A DNA stretch of 50,492 nucleotides from Bremia lactucae (GCF_004359215.1 NC_090621.1:3424842-3475333); one strand, 5' to 3'; counted from the stretch's first letter, positions 11,460-24,513 are shown. Notes: generated from the sequence alone by a model not told the origin. A program made the numbers and translations.

Positions 11460-12540
11460 CATAGGCCTTTGAAATAAAAGAGAGCTACAGTCAGGACGAC
11501 CATTTTCGCCTGCTGTTGGATCACTTTAATGAACGGAAGCTAACCCTTCCGTCGCACCTGAAAGCTAAGCTAAACGCTTAGGCTACAGCGATGGCCTGTT
11601 ATGGCATCAGCTGTCATTTTGTGACTCTATCAGAATCTATGGGCATCATGACACAGATCTCAAGCTGATGATCTTTCACGAGCTCCATGATGCGGGCATC
11701 TGGGCCGTGACAAGACATTCTTACGAGTGTCAGAGGAATTTTGGTGGCCTCACCTATGAAGATGGGTGGCCAACTATGTTCGCTCTTACAAACAGTATCA
11801 GCGCATTAAGCCTGCACCGTTGAGCAGTGTACCGCTGAAGCTGCTATGGATTCCAACCAACTGTTTTGGAAGTTAGTAAGTCTGGACTTCATGTTTGGCA
11901 TGACGCCCGATCATTAGGGTCGGACAGGGCTTGTCGTCTTTGTAGACAGACTGAGCAAAATGATGCATTTAGCACCATCTAAAACATCGTTCACAGGCAA
12001 TAAGGCAGCATTCTTGTTCCTAGATCATGAGTACCGATTACACGGGATACCCGAGTCCATAGTATCGGACCGGGATCCGCGTTTTACGTCTGGTTTGTGT
12101 CGACATCTGTTTGAGCTGCTAGGTAGCAAGCTCCACATGCCAGTGTCAGATAAATTTTTAGACCGATGGCCAAAGAGAACGTGCCAATCGGGTTGTGACG
12201 AATGTCTTAGGCACGATTGCAACTCCCGAATAAGGAGCAAACAATTACCCATTTGTAGAGCTCGCTAAAAATAACAGTCCACGCCAGTACGGGTGAAACA
12301 CCTTTTTTGTTAACGGACTGCGCCATCCTCGGACGCCAGTCTCGTTTGGCCCCCTCACTATGTTCGGTGCGAAAGAGGGACATACGTCAATATGACGATG
12401 ATCAGCGAAAATCGACTGGAGAATCGATCGTAGAGGATATCGTTGTGATTTCGCAACCACAGCTAGAGACAGTTAGGAAGGATACTTTTCAAATAAAATT
12501 TGAGGAAAGAAGTCACCCAAGTCTCTGAGGGAAAGATCAC
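11460..12540 (+). pseudogene. Integrase remnant of element B (copy 1)
   Basis: It contains the H-H-C-C zinc-binding region (DLKLMIFHELHDAG and a CQR segment), then the catalytic core, with the conserved SDRDPRFTSG at about 12066-12095 and MMHLAPSKTSFTG before it. The C-terminal part (FVNGLRHPRTPVS, FGAKEGHTS) runs to about 12540 but is shifted and stopped. It is Ty3/Gypsy-type. The protease/RT junction upstream shows a large internal deletion. Confidence 0.8.
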
Positions 12541-12599
12541 GAAGTCTATACTTGCTGCAATCAAATTATACCTTCTTAGGTGAATATTAGAAAAACACT

Positions 12600-13030
12600 G
12601 CTTACGGCCTGATACTGAAAATATCAAGGCTGTCACCGACTGGCCGGTGCCAGTTGATGTAAAAGATTTTTGAAAGTCCCCCGGCGCAGCGGCGTACTTG
12701 TCTAAGAACTCGCGGAACTATGGCGCAATGACAGTGCGTCTTGCCGCCGATTGTCAGCGCTCCTTTAAAGGATCACGTCAAGCTTGATGCAATCGCTGAT
12801 TTTGGCGATTGCAGACCAAGACAGACATTTAATGTGGTCTCTGACGCTAGCGAATTTGCAAGCGGCTGCGCGCTAATGCAATATAACACAGACGGCGCAG
12901 AGCGCGTCGTAGACACTGCTTCGTGACACAGCATCTCAAACCCTTGCATCAGGTCGATCTCCTGTCATGTGCTTTAACTTATAGACAACTCGCATGGTAC
13001 CGAATTAGGGAGCACATCCTCAACTTCGAT
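12600..13030 (+). pseudogene. RT-RNase H fragment of a Gypsy element (copy 1)
   Basis: It shows KAVTDWPVPVDVKDF (the RT/RNase H connection), then FNVVSDASEFASGCALMQY at 12831-12890, the RNase H start with its first catalytic Asp. It lies downstream of integrase, the wrong order for one element, so it is a separate scrap. Repeated at 19285-19715. Confidence 0.75.
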
Positions 13031-13386
13031 CAAATTCTTATGTACTTTAAAAGATTCCAAGATTGAGACTTTGATTTTTAATCCGAGTCTTCTCATTAAG
13101 GACACTTTCATCCATCAATCACCTGCTAAGAACTCGTTCGCTCTAAGAAAATACTACTGCCAATTGATTATCGGCCACGTACTTGTCATGTGTGACAAGT
13201 ACGCTGAATTGCTTGACTTTGCCACTACGTAGGTCACGCAATAACCGCTTGTATTCGAGCGTTGGCAATTGACTCATCTTAAAAGTAAATTGGGAGGCGC
13301 TACCAGATCAAGTGTATAAATGCCTACACATGATTCGTTGTTTGCTAAAACATTCAATGTCTCAGTCTCCTCTTTAAACTTATTTC

Positions 13387-13590
13387 TTAAGGTACCTGGG
13401 AACCTTTGACCACAGATTTCTGAGGACTTATTGCGTACAGATTATACTCCCGCGAAAGTCTAATAACCTTTCGGACGGGAACACGATGTACTTCAACTTC
13501 CGTCCTTTCGTTCATGGCTCGTCTATGAAGACATCTTGAAAATAATTTGGTGCAAATTCTCACACCGATCTCGACAGATTGGTTACACAT
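13387..13590 (-). pseudogene. Reverse transcriptase fragment, opposite strand (copy 1)
   Basis: The minus-strand frame contains RRAMNERTEVEVH and REYNLYA, which match the palm/thumb part of Gypsy RT just after the YxDD box. It is a short, isolated scrap, inverted relative to its neighbours. Repeated at 20072-20275. Confidence 0.6.
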
Positions 13591-13639
13591 ATATTGATAG
13601 TAGCAAAGTCATTACTAAGCCTTCTTGTTTAAAGCCGGC

Positions 13640-14410
13640 TGCGACGTTTAACAGTGTTTATAAGCCCACCGTTGCAACATCAAGTTCAAGTATTTGTCGT
13701 CAAGAAAGTTGGACAACGTCGGAAGAGCCTGCAAAGAAGGTAAGGCTCCTATAGGTTTAATTTATCACCTCAACAATCCATCACAACTGCCTTGAAGCCA
13801 TTGTCAACATTTTATCGATCTTCATCTAATCGATACACACAATAGTTTACTGTGTCATGAAACTATTGCTGGCGATACCCCTCGCGTAGTTGTTCCCACC
13901 CATCATGATTTACGCTTGCGCATTTTGTTAGAGTGTCACGATGCACCATTAAGTGAGCGTCGTGAACGTGAATAGAGTGAACTTACAATAATTTATAAAC
14001 CTTAGTTTGACCACGCCGGTATTAGTTCGAGCGCAAGTACGTACGGGCTTGGAAAGAAATGTCAACGGTTGAGGCCTAGCTATCATTCTAGGATCTATTA
14101 CTGCTTCCGCCTATTTCGACAGAGTGTTGACAGTCCGTAATAGTGGACTTCATGTTCGAGTTTTATAAAGACGCTGAGAAGGGTACTGGTCTGGTACTCC
14201 TACGTGTGTAGACCGATTTAACTAAGTGGTCCAACTTGTGGCGGACATGAAGAACACGTGAGAGGGCTGGGCTCGTGCCTAATTGACACAATATTTCGAC
14301 TCTGTAGGTAGCCCCGTGGACCGTTTTGGATCGATATCCCCCAGTTACGGCGGAGTTTTGGCAATCCGTATTCAGTTCACTCGAAACAGAGCTGTAGATT
14401 TTCAACATCT
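13640..14410 (+). pseudogene. Integrase fragments of another Gypsy lineage (copy 1)
   Basis: Broken plus-strand frames show an H-H-C-C lead-in (VVPTHHDLRLRILLECHDAP) and later core-like pieces (TKWSNL, TAEFWQSVFSSLETEL). They differ clearly from the integrase of element B, so a second lineage contributed. Many stops. Repeated at 20325-21095. Confidence 0.55.
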
Positions 14411-14860
14411 GACCATTTGAAACAGAAGGTAAGACAGAACGTACATATCCTGCTCTCCACGATATAAACGCCCAATCACTTACGAGTCGAAGAAAGTTCT
14501 TGTCGATGGCAAGAGGGGGGGCTGTATGAGCTAAAACCGATCTGGCTTTGACTCATCACGCATTGACGCATCAGATAATGCAAAGGATACCGCTGAAGCC
14601 TAGGAATCTCATCAAAAGATAAATTTAGCAACAAATTGCTGACTCTGATAATAATGCTTTTCATCATCTCCAATGACAATGCCAGTGAGAGCAATGCACT
14701 TTAGTGAGGAGGAAATCGATATATTTGCAGTGCACACTAGTCGCACTTAGAACAAAAACAAATTCGGTCAGCAGTTACATTATTGGTGAAGTACAATTCT
14801 GACATTGTTGTGTAAAAGTCCGCTTCATCAAATTTTGAGGAAGGGTATATATCTACCAGT
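14411..14860. other. Unassigned sequence at the end of the block (copy 1)
   Basis: About 450 bp before the N. Short ORFs in several frames and a run of seven G near 14514. No family was recognised. Confidence 0.5.
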
Positions 14861-14861
14861 N
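14861..14861. other. Single N joining the two block copies
   Basis: The only ambiguous base in the window. It sits exactly between the end of copy 1 and the start of copy 2, consistent with a scaffold join of minimal gap length. Confidence 0.95.
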
Positions 14862-15475
14862 AAAATAATGGATTATTACACCGCCAATGTGCCTCTCTTC
14901 CACGATTAAGATCAGATGCATCACAACAGCACGATTTCCCAGCTTCAACGCAGGCACTGCAGCATATTCAAAGCATCTTAATCGAACGTGTCGTCCCTCC
15001 TTCCTTAAGCCTATCTCTGAGCGCAGCGCTTTCGAATATGAGCTCATACTAGACTACGACACAAAGATTGAAAGAATTAAAAATCAAAAACGCGTAACCT
15101 TTTCATCACTTGTGACGTAAATATCTCGCAAGTTCAGCATTTTGGAAATGAGCGCTTTACTTTTATACAACTTTTTTGCCACGTTCTCGTACCATCCTGT
15201 TTCGGAAAAAAGGTAACATATGTAATGTTACATCAATATTATTACCTATGAAAGGTAGAATAAAGGAAAAGAAAAATAGGGAAATGTTAACGGCACACCA
15301 TACGGCAACACCATTAATTAATAATAATCAATTGATGTTCATCTGCCGCCCAGATAAATTTCATTGACCAAGTGCACAATAATATTAGCTCTCATATTAC
15401 ACCATCATGGCGCCACCGAGCTGCAATGTAGACTCTCTTCAGCGCCTTGCTTCCCACTACTATCGCGCAGATTGA

Positions 15476-18400
15476 TGAAACGGGCTAAAGTTGCCCTATG
15501 TTACACACACCATAAAGTACACGTGGTGTACTTAATGGGTTGGCCAATCACTTCATGTAATGTACTTAGACCTCCACTTGCATGTGGTGTACAAAGTGAC
15601 CCACCCTTGTGTATGTGATGCACATTGGTGTTTTCACATTGAAAGGGACGACGGCTAGCGTCATCCGTAATCCGAGGTAATCAGAATAATACGCTCGCAA
15701 TGTAGGGGTGCATCTATCGATTGGTAAAAAAAGGTTTTGTGCTAAATTCTGCAAAATACAAATCAGTCTTAAAACTATTTCCTAGTTAATAAGTGCACGT
15801 GAAGCCGGAGTACCGCTTCCGTGACGACAGTTGTCCTAAGGTACTAAGCTCGTTGATTAAGGTCGTTTGGGCGCCAATTGACTACCTCACTGCACGCCCT
15901 GGCCAGGCTCTTGGTCAGTCTTTCTGAGCAACACGTTGCTCAGTTGAAGCAGTTTGAGGCAGTTGTGCTCTGACAGCGAAGAGCCGCGTCCGAGGCCCTG
16001 AGCCATACTGCGGCGCAGTCCGTCACTAAGACTCAGGGTGAGCTTAGACGCCAAAAGGCTTGGAGCAAGGCTCTCAACAGGACTGTTGAAATGGTCTCTG
16101 CCCGACCACATCATCCGAGGTCCATTCGGACGGACTCAATAAAGTTTGATGGAACTGCAGCGCGCACGATTGTCCACTGGCTGTTAGCCGTAGAGCAACG
16201 CGATGTCGCGCAGCTCATCGAGGACGACAGCTGGATGGTGTTGTTGGCCATGTCGCATCTGCGCGGTAAGGCTTCAAAGTGGGCTTACTCGTCGCTTATG
16301 CTGGACGTAAAGGCATTTTCAACATAGGCAATTATTAAGACCAAGGTTCCCGCCATGTACCAGCCGCCGAACAACGAAGTGTTGCTTCAGGCGCGCTTCT
16401 TTGGAGCGTGACAGGCGAAGCAATCTCTGCAAGATTATGCTCAAGAGATGCGCTCGTTGTCGGCGTCCATTACATTGAGGTCCGACCACGTTTAAGAACA
16501 GACTACCTATGGCCATGGCGACAGACCCTTTTCAGAAAGATGCCGTCAACGATGGAATAGGCAATTCAAATTGCCTTATTTGAGGAGCAATCCTACAACA
16601 GTGTCTCGGCGACAGTTTGGTATAAGCCGTCGGCCGAGAGGTCAGATACCACTCCCATGGAGTTGGGCAATGCAGATTTAGTCTGCTTTAGATGTGGCAA
16701 GTACGGATATATGATGGCTCGCTGCTATGTCAGGGTCCCTTCTGGGCAGAGATGCTCAGCACGAGGACTACCTTTCCAAAGGGCGATGGCAAGAAAGAGC
16801 GTTCGACACGCGTGAGTTCTGCTTCGACCTTTGAGGGGTCGGGAAATGCAGGAGCGCAGTGGGGGCGGGATGCCCTACTGATGCAGACTCTGAAGCTACC
16901 CCTAAATTCAGAGTTGTCGAACAAATGGGTAGCATAGTCCATGAGGTCTCGAAATTTCGGACCTAAACCTTGCTGGTCTATAGCGCGTATGTACGAGGCT
17001 ATGACCAGGTGATTACCCTCCTAGAATTTTGTAAAACTCGCGGCTCTAAGAAAGAGACCGGCGAGGTTTGAATCGCTTAGCCAGGATGGCAAGCAAGAAG
17101 AGGCGACCGTTTGTTTGGCGAACGGCGCGCTCGATAAGTCTGAGGGTGTTCAAGTAGAACTCGCCTTCAGCTTTAGTGACTTCTCTTGTAAAGAGAAGTT
17201 CACAGTGCTAGGAATGGAGAGTCCGTGCCTAGCAACAATGGATAGACTGACGTAAACGAACAGTTGCGAGCTCTCCGCAGGATATCGGAAAAGATGTGCT
17301 TCTGCGAGAGGCGCCCGCGACTGATGTCGTGTCGAACACAGTATAGGTACGTTGACGGGATGCCAGATGTCACCAATTCCTACCCAGCTCGTGGAGACTG
17401 GAGTAGAAAAAAGGCAGAAACAAGTAGTCATGTGTTTCAAAGCCCTGCACAGAGCCGAGAGCCTGTGGCAGTAGACGGCGAACTGATAGGAAGTCAAGCG
17501 TCCCATGAACCGGCACAGTGCTTTGAGCCTGGTGCGGTTGGAAAGGGTGCGTTAGCCAGGAGAGCAACGGCACCCGCTTCCCAGTCAAAGGTCATGGTGT
17601 TTCGAAAAACGAGCACCCGACAGAATAGGACGACCAAAGGCACGTCTAAACGAGTGACCTTTGGATCCTATTAAAGAGGACGGGCCTTCGAACGAGGTGT
17701 TCGAGGCCGTCAAAGACGAAATCGCGGAGGAATCCTCAGTTGGGGTGCTCCAGTAAGTCTTTAAATCTGCCAAGGAGACATAAATATTGATGTCTTAGGA
17801 TCTGTTCCTTGCCGAATTAAAGGAAGGAAAGATCCACGAAATAGTCACACCAGTTCCAAAAGATAAGTTGGTCGACTGTTGCTCCCGTCGTCCACACTGG
17901 ACGAGAGCGTCTCAGAAACGGACAAAAATAAACGGCTTGCTGCTCAAGACTGGGATGCCATAAGATGCATTTCGTTCTTTGAGGTTCTGTGGAAACATCG
18001 CGATGTGTTTCCAGAAGAAGTTGGCTGATGTTTTATTCGGCAGACCAGACTTCGAGGTTAGACACCAGGAAAGTGTGTCTAGTGCTAAAGCACAATTTCA
18101 GTTGTCAACTTTAGCAGCCATGAAGAAATATCACGTGACGAGATCATAGGCCTTTGAAATAAAAGAGAGCTACAGTCAGGACGACCATTTTCGCCTGCTG
18201 TTGGATCACTTTAATGAACGGAAGCTAACCCTTCCGTCGCACCTGAAAGCTAAGCTAAACGCTTAGGCTACAGCGATGGCCTGTTATGGCATCAGCTGTC
18301 ATTTTGTGACTCTATCAGAATCTATGGGCATCATGACACAGATCTCAAGCTGATGATCTTTCACGAGCTCCATGATGCGGGCATCTGGGCCGTGACAAGA

Positions 18401-19225
18401 CATTCTTACGAGTGTCAGAGGAATTTTGGTGGCCTCACCTATGAAGATGGGTGGCCAACTATGTTCGCTCTTACAAACAGTATCAGCGCATTAAGCCTGC
18501 ACCGTTGAGCAGTGTACCGCTGAAGCTGCTATGGATTCCAACCAACTGTTTTGGAAGTTAGTAAGTCTGGACTTCATGTTTGGCATGACGCCCGATCATT
18601 AGGGTCGGACAGGGCTTGTCGTCTTTGTAGACAGACTGAGCAAAATGATGCATTTAGCACCATCTAAAACATCGTTCACAGGCAATAAGGCAGCATTCTT
18701 GTTCCTAGATCATGAGTACCGATTACACGGGATACCCGAGTCCATAGTATCGGACCGGGATCCGCGTTTTACGTCTGGTTTGTGTCGACATCTGTTTGAG
18801 CTGCTAGGTAGCAAGCTCCACATGCCAGTGTCAGATAAATTTTTAGACCGATGGCCAAAGAGAACGTGCCAATCGGGTTGTGACGAATGTCTTAGGCACG
18901 ATTGCAACTCCCGAATAAGGAGCAAACAATTACCCATTTGTAGAGCTCGCTAAAAATAACAGTCCACGCCAGTACGGGTGAAACACCTTTTTTGTTAACG
19001 GACTGCGCCATCCTCGGACGCCAGTCTCGTTTGGCCCCCTCACTATGTTCGGTGCGAAAGAGGGACATACGTCAATATGACGATGATCAGCGAAAATCGA
19101 CTGGAGAATCGATCGTAGAGGATATCGTTGTGATTTCGCAACCACAGCTAGAGACAGTTAGGAAGGATACTTTTCAAATAAAATTTGAGGAAAGAAGTCA
19201 CCCAAGTCTCTGAGGGAAAGATCAC
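15476..19225 (+). mobile_element. Family-1 Gypsy remnant, element B (copy 2)
   Basis: Identical to 8791-12540: truncated LTR at 15476-15896, gag remnant at 15897-16941, integrase remnant at about 18145-19225. Probably the same physical locus counted twice. Confidence 0.85.
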
Positions 19226-19284
19226 GAAGTCTATACTTGCTGCAATCAAATTATACCTTCTTAGGTGAATATTAGAAAAACACT

Positions 19285-21095
19285 GCTTACGGCCTGATAC
19301 TGAAAATATCAAGGCTGTCACCGACTGGCCGGTGCCAGTTGATGTAAAAGATTTTTGAAAGTCCCCCGGCGCAGCGGCGTACTTGTCTAAGAACTCGCGG
19401 AACTATGGCGCAATGACAGTGCGTCTTGCCGCCGATTGTCAGCGCTCCTTTAAAGGATCACGTCAAGCTTGATGCAATCGCTGATTTTGGCGATTGCAGA
19501 CCAAGACAGACATTTAATGTGGTCTCTGACGCTAGCGAATTTGCAAGCGGCTGCGCGCTAATGCAATATAACACAGACGGCGCAGAGCGCGTCGTAGACA
19601 CTGCTTCGTGACACAGCATCTCAAACCCTTGCATCAGGTCGATCTCCTGTCATGTGCTTTAACTTATAGACAACTCGCATGGTACCGAATTAGGGAGCAC
19701 ATCCTCAACTTCGATCAAATTCTTATGTACTTTAAAAGATTCCAAGATTGAGACTTTGATTTTTAATCCGAGTCTTCTCATTAAGGACACTTTCATCCAT
19801 CAATCACCTGCTAAGAACTCGTTCGCTCTAAGAAAATACTACTGCCAATTGATTATCGGCCACGTACTTGTCATGTGTGACAAGTACGCTGAATTGCTTG
19901 ACTTTGCCACTACGTAGGTCACGCAATAACCGCTTGTATTCGAGCGTTGGCAATTGACTCATCTTAAAAGTAAATTGGGAGGCGCTACCAGATCAAGTGT
20001 ATAAATGCCTACACATGATTCGTTGTTTGCTAAAACATTCAATGTCTCAGTCTCCTCTTTAAACTTATTTCTTAAGGTACCTGGGAACCTTTGACCACAG
20101 ATTTCTGAGGACTTATTGCGTACAGATTATACTCCCGCGAAAGTCTAATAACCTTTCGGACGGGAACACGATGTACTTCAACTTCCGTCCTTTCGTTCAT
20201 GGCTCGTCTATGAAGACATCTTGAAAATAATTTGGTGCAAATTCTCACACCGATCTCGACAGATTGGTTACACATATATTGATAGTAGCAAAGTCATTAC
20301 TAAGCCTTCTTGTTTAAAGCCGGCTGCGACGTTTAACAGTGTTTATAAGCCCACCGTTGCAACATCAAGTTCAAGTATTTGTCGTCAAGAAAGTTGGACA
20401 ACGTCGGAAGAGCCTGCAAAGAAGGTAAGGCTCCTATAGGTTTAATTTATCACCTCAACAATCCATCACAACTGCCTTGAAGCCATTGTCAACATTTTAT
20501 CGATCTTCATCTAATCGATACACACAATAGTTTACTGTGTCATGAAACTATTGCTGGCGATACCCCTCGCGTAGTTGTTCCCACCCATCATGATTTACGC
20601 TTGCGCATTTTGTTAGAGTGTCACGATGCACCATTAAGTGAGCGTCGTGAACGTGAATAGAGTGAACTTACAATAATTTATAAACCTTAGTTTGACCACG
20701 CCGGTATTAGTTCGAGCGCAAGTACGTACGGGCTTGGAAAGAAATGTCAACGGTTGAGGCCTAGCTATCATTCTAGGATCTATTACTGCTTCCGCCTATT
20801 TCGACAGAGTGTTGACAGTCCGTAATAGTGGACTTCATGTTCGAGTTTTATAAAGACGCTGAGAAGGGTACTGGTCTGGTACTCCTACGTGTGTAGACCG
20901 ATTTAACTAAGTGGTCCAACTTGTGGCGGACATGAAGAACACGTGAGAGGGCTGGGCTCGTGCCTAATTGACACAATATTTCGACTCTGTAGGTAGCCCC
21001 GTGGACCGTTTTGGATCGATATCCCCCAGTTACGGCGGAGTTTTGGCAATCCGTATTCAGTTCACTCGAAACAGAGCTGTAGATTTTCAACATCT
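19285..21095. pseudogene. Gypsy pol scraps, copy 2
   Basis: Second copy of the three scraps: RT-RNase H at 19285-19715 (plus), RT at 20072-20275 (minus) and second-lineage integrase at 20325-21095 (plus). Content is identical to copy 1. Confidence 0.65.
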
Positions 21096-21545
21096 GACCA
21101 TTTGAAACAGAAGGTAAGACAGAACGTACATATCCTGCTCTCCACGATATAAACGCCCAATCACTTACGAGTCGAAGAAAGTTCTTGTCGATGGCAAGAG
21201 GGGGGGCTGTATGAGCTAAAACCGATCTGGCTTTGACTCATCACGCATTGACGCATCAGATAATGCAAAGGATACCGCTGAAGCCTAGGAATCTCATCAA
21301 AAGATAAATTTAGCAACAAATTGCTGACTCTGATAATAATGCTTTTCATCATCTCCAATGACAATGCCAGTGAGAGCAATGCACTTTAGTGAGGAGGAAA
21401 TCGATATATTTGCAGTGCACACTAGTCGCACTTAGAACAAAAACAAATTCGGTCAGCAGTTACATTATTGGTGAAGTACAATTCTGACATTGTTGTGTAA
21501 AAGTCCGCTTCATCAAATTTTGAGGAAGGGTATATATCTACCAGT

Positions 21546-22505
21546 TTTAAGCGGCGCAATTGCAAAAGTTTACTTCATATGGTACATCCAATGTTATAGA
21601 TGGCAACACGACCCTCTAAGATTTCTGCAAGAAATACAGCAGAAGCTTCCATTTAGTCGGATTAAGGGCCATTTAAATGAGCCTATAAACTAAATTTAAG
21701 AATAATGATACCTTCCGCTATTGCTGCTTTAGCTCTAGCCGGCCTGCACTGACCTACACTAAAGCCACGTCGTGAACATACACGACGTGCAGAGGAGCAT
21801 TTTAAATTCGATAATTAAGGTTCCTCCGTATTGCGAACTTCTTTAACTGAGTTTAAATATTGATCTAATTGTGTATTATGACCACCGCTTCGCGCGTCTA
21901 GCAGCGATTGGCAAGGTCAATTTTAAGAATTAATTAACCGTTGAACAGAACTATCGCATGAATGCTTCAACTATTACGTGGTATGGTTGTTTAGAAAATA
22001 ATTAAAAGTAATAATTTAAGAGAAATATTTACGGCACCCCAAAGGCACCACAACAGTAAACAATTAAAATAGATAGCCGAAAGGGAGATGAAAGAGTGGC
22101 ATGTGGCGCTCACGTCGCAGCACTTTAGCCGCTTTACAAATTTCGTGAAGCCTAGCGATCCGTTTTATCGGAAAATTATGGTCGATTGCTCCGTCGTCGG
22201 GAATTATACAGATATCGGTGAAGCTATGATGAAATAGGAGCTGTCGTCGCTAAAATTTATTGAAATTTGGGAACGGTGCAGTGGAACTGATTGTACTTGA
22301 TGAAACTGAACTATCTGGACTAAAATAAACCATGAATAAAGTTTTGATATTGCCACAAACGCTTTATTGGGGGGCCTACAAGAACGAGGTACGAGGATGT
22401 CTGCTTCGTTTTAGGTAGCAAAGCTGTAGATAGCTAAATATTGTATTATAAAGATGTAGTTACGCAAATGTTTAATGCAACACTGAGAGCATAATTCGAC
22501 CTTAA
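21546..22505. other. Unassigned region after the duplicated block
   Basis: About 1 kb of unique, AT-rich sequence. Apart from the short frame at 22088-22237, listed separately, no protein or RNA family was recognised. An ORF at 21490-21693 spans the block edge and has no recognisable product. Confidence 0.5.
22088..22237 (+). pseudogene. Possible coding remnant, unknown
   Basis: 49 codons with natural-looking composition (MKEWHVALTSQHFSRF at the start, VDCSVVGNYTDIGEAMM near the end) closed by TAG. The same frame then reads ELSSLKFIEIWERC before the next stop. It may be a fragment of a dead gene. No family was recognised. Confidence 0.25.
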
Positions 22506-22977
22506 TCGTAGGTCGGCTTTCCTATAGCAGCCATGCTCAAATTAAGCACACAGCTTCAAGCACAGGGAGGAAGCGGTTTAAACGTCTTCTCTCGCGTGCA
22601 GTGAGGTAGTCAATGGGCGATAAAGCGACCTCACCCAACGAACTTAGTACCTTAGGACAACTGTCGTCACGGAAGCGGTAATCTAGCTTCACGTGCGCAA
22701 TTAACAGAATTAAACATAAACTCTTTTTTTTACCAATCTAATAGATGCCATATCTGTACATCTGCACCCTTGCGTTGCGCCTCGGATTACTGATAACTCT
22801 AGCCGTCATCGCTGCCAATGTGAATACACCTATGTGCATCACATACACGAGGGTGGGTCACTGTGTGCACCGCAAGTGGAGGTCTTATACCTTACAATAA
22901 GTCATTGACCATCCCGTTAAGTACACCAGATGTATATAATGGGCCTGCATAACTTAGAATAACTTTAGCCCCTTAAA
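22506..22977 (-). repeat. 3' LTR of element C
   Basis: It aligns with LTR A through the stretch containing GTCGTCACGGAAGCGG and the CATCACATACACGAGGG block, and ends near the degenerate GCCCCTTAAA where LTR A has GCCCGTTACA. Both ends are degenerate, so the borders are good to about 10 bp. Confidence 0.7.
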
Positions 22978-23114
22978 TTAATCCCTTCTTCAAAACGAAT
23001 TTACGTTTTGTAGTATCGTCAACGGAGAACGATGGACAGTGAGCGCCTACGCGCCGCTTTGAGTCCTCTCAACCACTCTAAGCGACCAGCGTGTATATTG
23101 AGATAGCGCCTGAC

Positions 23115-24513
23115 ATGCCACCTAAGAGGGGCAAAGCTGATAGGTCGTTTGAAAGACACCCACAGGACCACGCACGAAGCGCACGCGCAGCGATAAAACG
23201 CATCATCGCCTAGTGCGACAGTTACAATGCCGATTACTGCTGCTATTGCAACTGTCGCGCAATAACTAAGCTGGAAAAACCAATTCAGTGAGGATGTAGA
23301 TCCGCCGCTTATTGTTAACTACAATGAGTCGACACCGGTGCCACCACGTCATAGGATGATGAGTTCAGCGAGCTGATGGAGAAGGGTGATGGCGCTGTAA
23401 TGCCCATCCAATATCTCCTAACATGGAAACGCCCAACTTTGCGAAGACAAACATGCCTTATGTCAACGAGGCAACTGTCTCGTCGTCTGCGCTAGCTAGC
23501 GTAGCGACCGTTCATGAGCTCTGCCCATAAAGGTGCAGCTGCTTCTCAATTAGGTAATCCCCCAACATCTGTCGTTCAGACCATCATACACAATGGGTCT
23601 GACGCAGAAGAGCCTGATCGTAAAGCTCCACGGAAGGCATGGTGATTCTTCCAGTCGGTGTCACGAGCCAGTCGTATTGAACGCGGCTATGTGACTGTGG
23701 CATACCACCGATACCACCTCCATCCGAATCGCCTCTTCGGATAGACTAGTGCGTCGCTCTAAGAGCCACTACAGACGCTCATATTTATTATGGCGTCTAC
23801 AATTCATAGAAGGCTCAGGGGGAATCACTTGGCCGTGTGTCCTTGATCCCGGTCAAGTTGCATTCGAACGGAACAACCGACCAATACGAAGCGAAATTCC
23901 TGCGCTGCTTTCAGCCACATTCCGCTGTGACGAAACAACGATCACACCCCTTTGACTTCGCTCGCTTGTGTGTGATAGAAATTATGAGGCGGTACTGTAC
24001 TCCCTGTTTCTTCTCATGACGCCGCTGCTGCTAGTCCATTCGGAACTAGCGGAGCGACAACTAGTGCTTCCCACAGGCTGACACCAAACCCGATACGACG
24101 ACGCGCAGGGCGTCGACCGGTTTCCAAGAGTTGAAACTGTTCGTTTCTTTTCTCCATTGGGCGATGATTTAAAGATTCTGCTGTACGGAGCGGTATGCAA
24201 TCAACCTTCCAACAAGGAAGCGTAGATTGCCAGCAGCATCCATTAGTGCAGGTAGCAGCGACGATTTGGCCTACCAACTCGCGGCAACCTATCCTGCTTC
24301 CTTTCAGTCGCAGGCAATAAGAGCTGCTAAACGACACATTGGGGATCTCGAGGGTCACGTCTTGCGACTGACCTCGGATCTTCAGGATGTCCTCGCGAAG
24401 GATCGTTGGGGTTACGAACACCTAAAACTTCGGCTTAACATGTTGGAGAAATTGATGCTGATGGACCCGCATTACACGCGTGGTATCTCTCGCTCCCCCA
24501 GTCCTTATTGTGG
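23115..24513 (+). pseudogene. Antisense ORF of element C, decayed
   Basis: It starts MPPKRGKAD at 23115 and runs opposite to the element's own genes. Broken frames include EDVDP and NYNESTPVP near 23290-23345, then a region related to RSNKTPDQYE of element D. The C-terminal frame 24227-24703 includes AAKRHIGDLEGHVLRLTSDL, which looks like a coiled coil. The same ORF is at 28670-30073 in element D. No known domain was recognised. It ends next to the end of pol on the other strand. Confidence 0.55.

Larger units (their letters stand above)
8791..12540 (+). mobile_element. Family-1 Gypsy remnant, element B (copy 1)
   Basis: Plus-strand element in the order truncated 5' LTR (8791-9211), gag, protease/linker, start of RT (LWKHRDVF near 11310), then a jump to integrase (about 11460-12540). 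Reverse transcriptase and RNase H are lost apart from the RT edge. The LTR is joined directly to gag coding sequence, so the LTR end, the primer-binding site and the leader are deleted. Many stops are present. No 3' LTR was found. The whole element recurs at 15476-19225 because of the block duplication. Confidence 0.85.
8177..14860 (+). repeat. 6,684-bp duplicated block, copy 1
   Basis: Bases 8177-14860 recur at 14862-21545 with a constant offset of 6,685. Every ORF translation and the stretches compared by eye are identical between the copies, stops and frameshifts included. Copy 1 ends at ...ATCTACCAGT and is followed by one N. Copy 2 ends with the same bases and then continues into unique sequence. 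This is the pattern of two contigs that overlap but were joined end to end. Confidence 0.95.
14862..21545 (+). repeat. 6,684-bp duplicated block, copy 2
   Basis: Same sequence as 8177-14860 at an offset of 6,685. It continues past 21545 into sequence absent after copy 1. Confidence 0.95.

Noticed and set aside
14862..21545. A real segmental duplication containing extra genes
   Set aside because: Identical copies abutting at one N are better explained by an unmerged contig overlap; listed as a duplicate block only.
22088..22237. A complete small gene
   Set aside because: The frame continues in coding style after the stop and lacks any supporting motif; kept only as a possible remnant.
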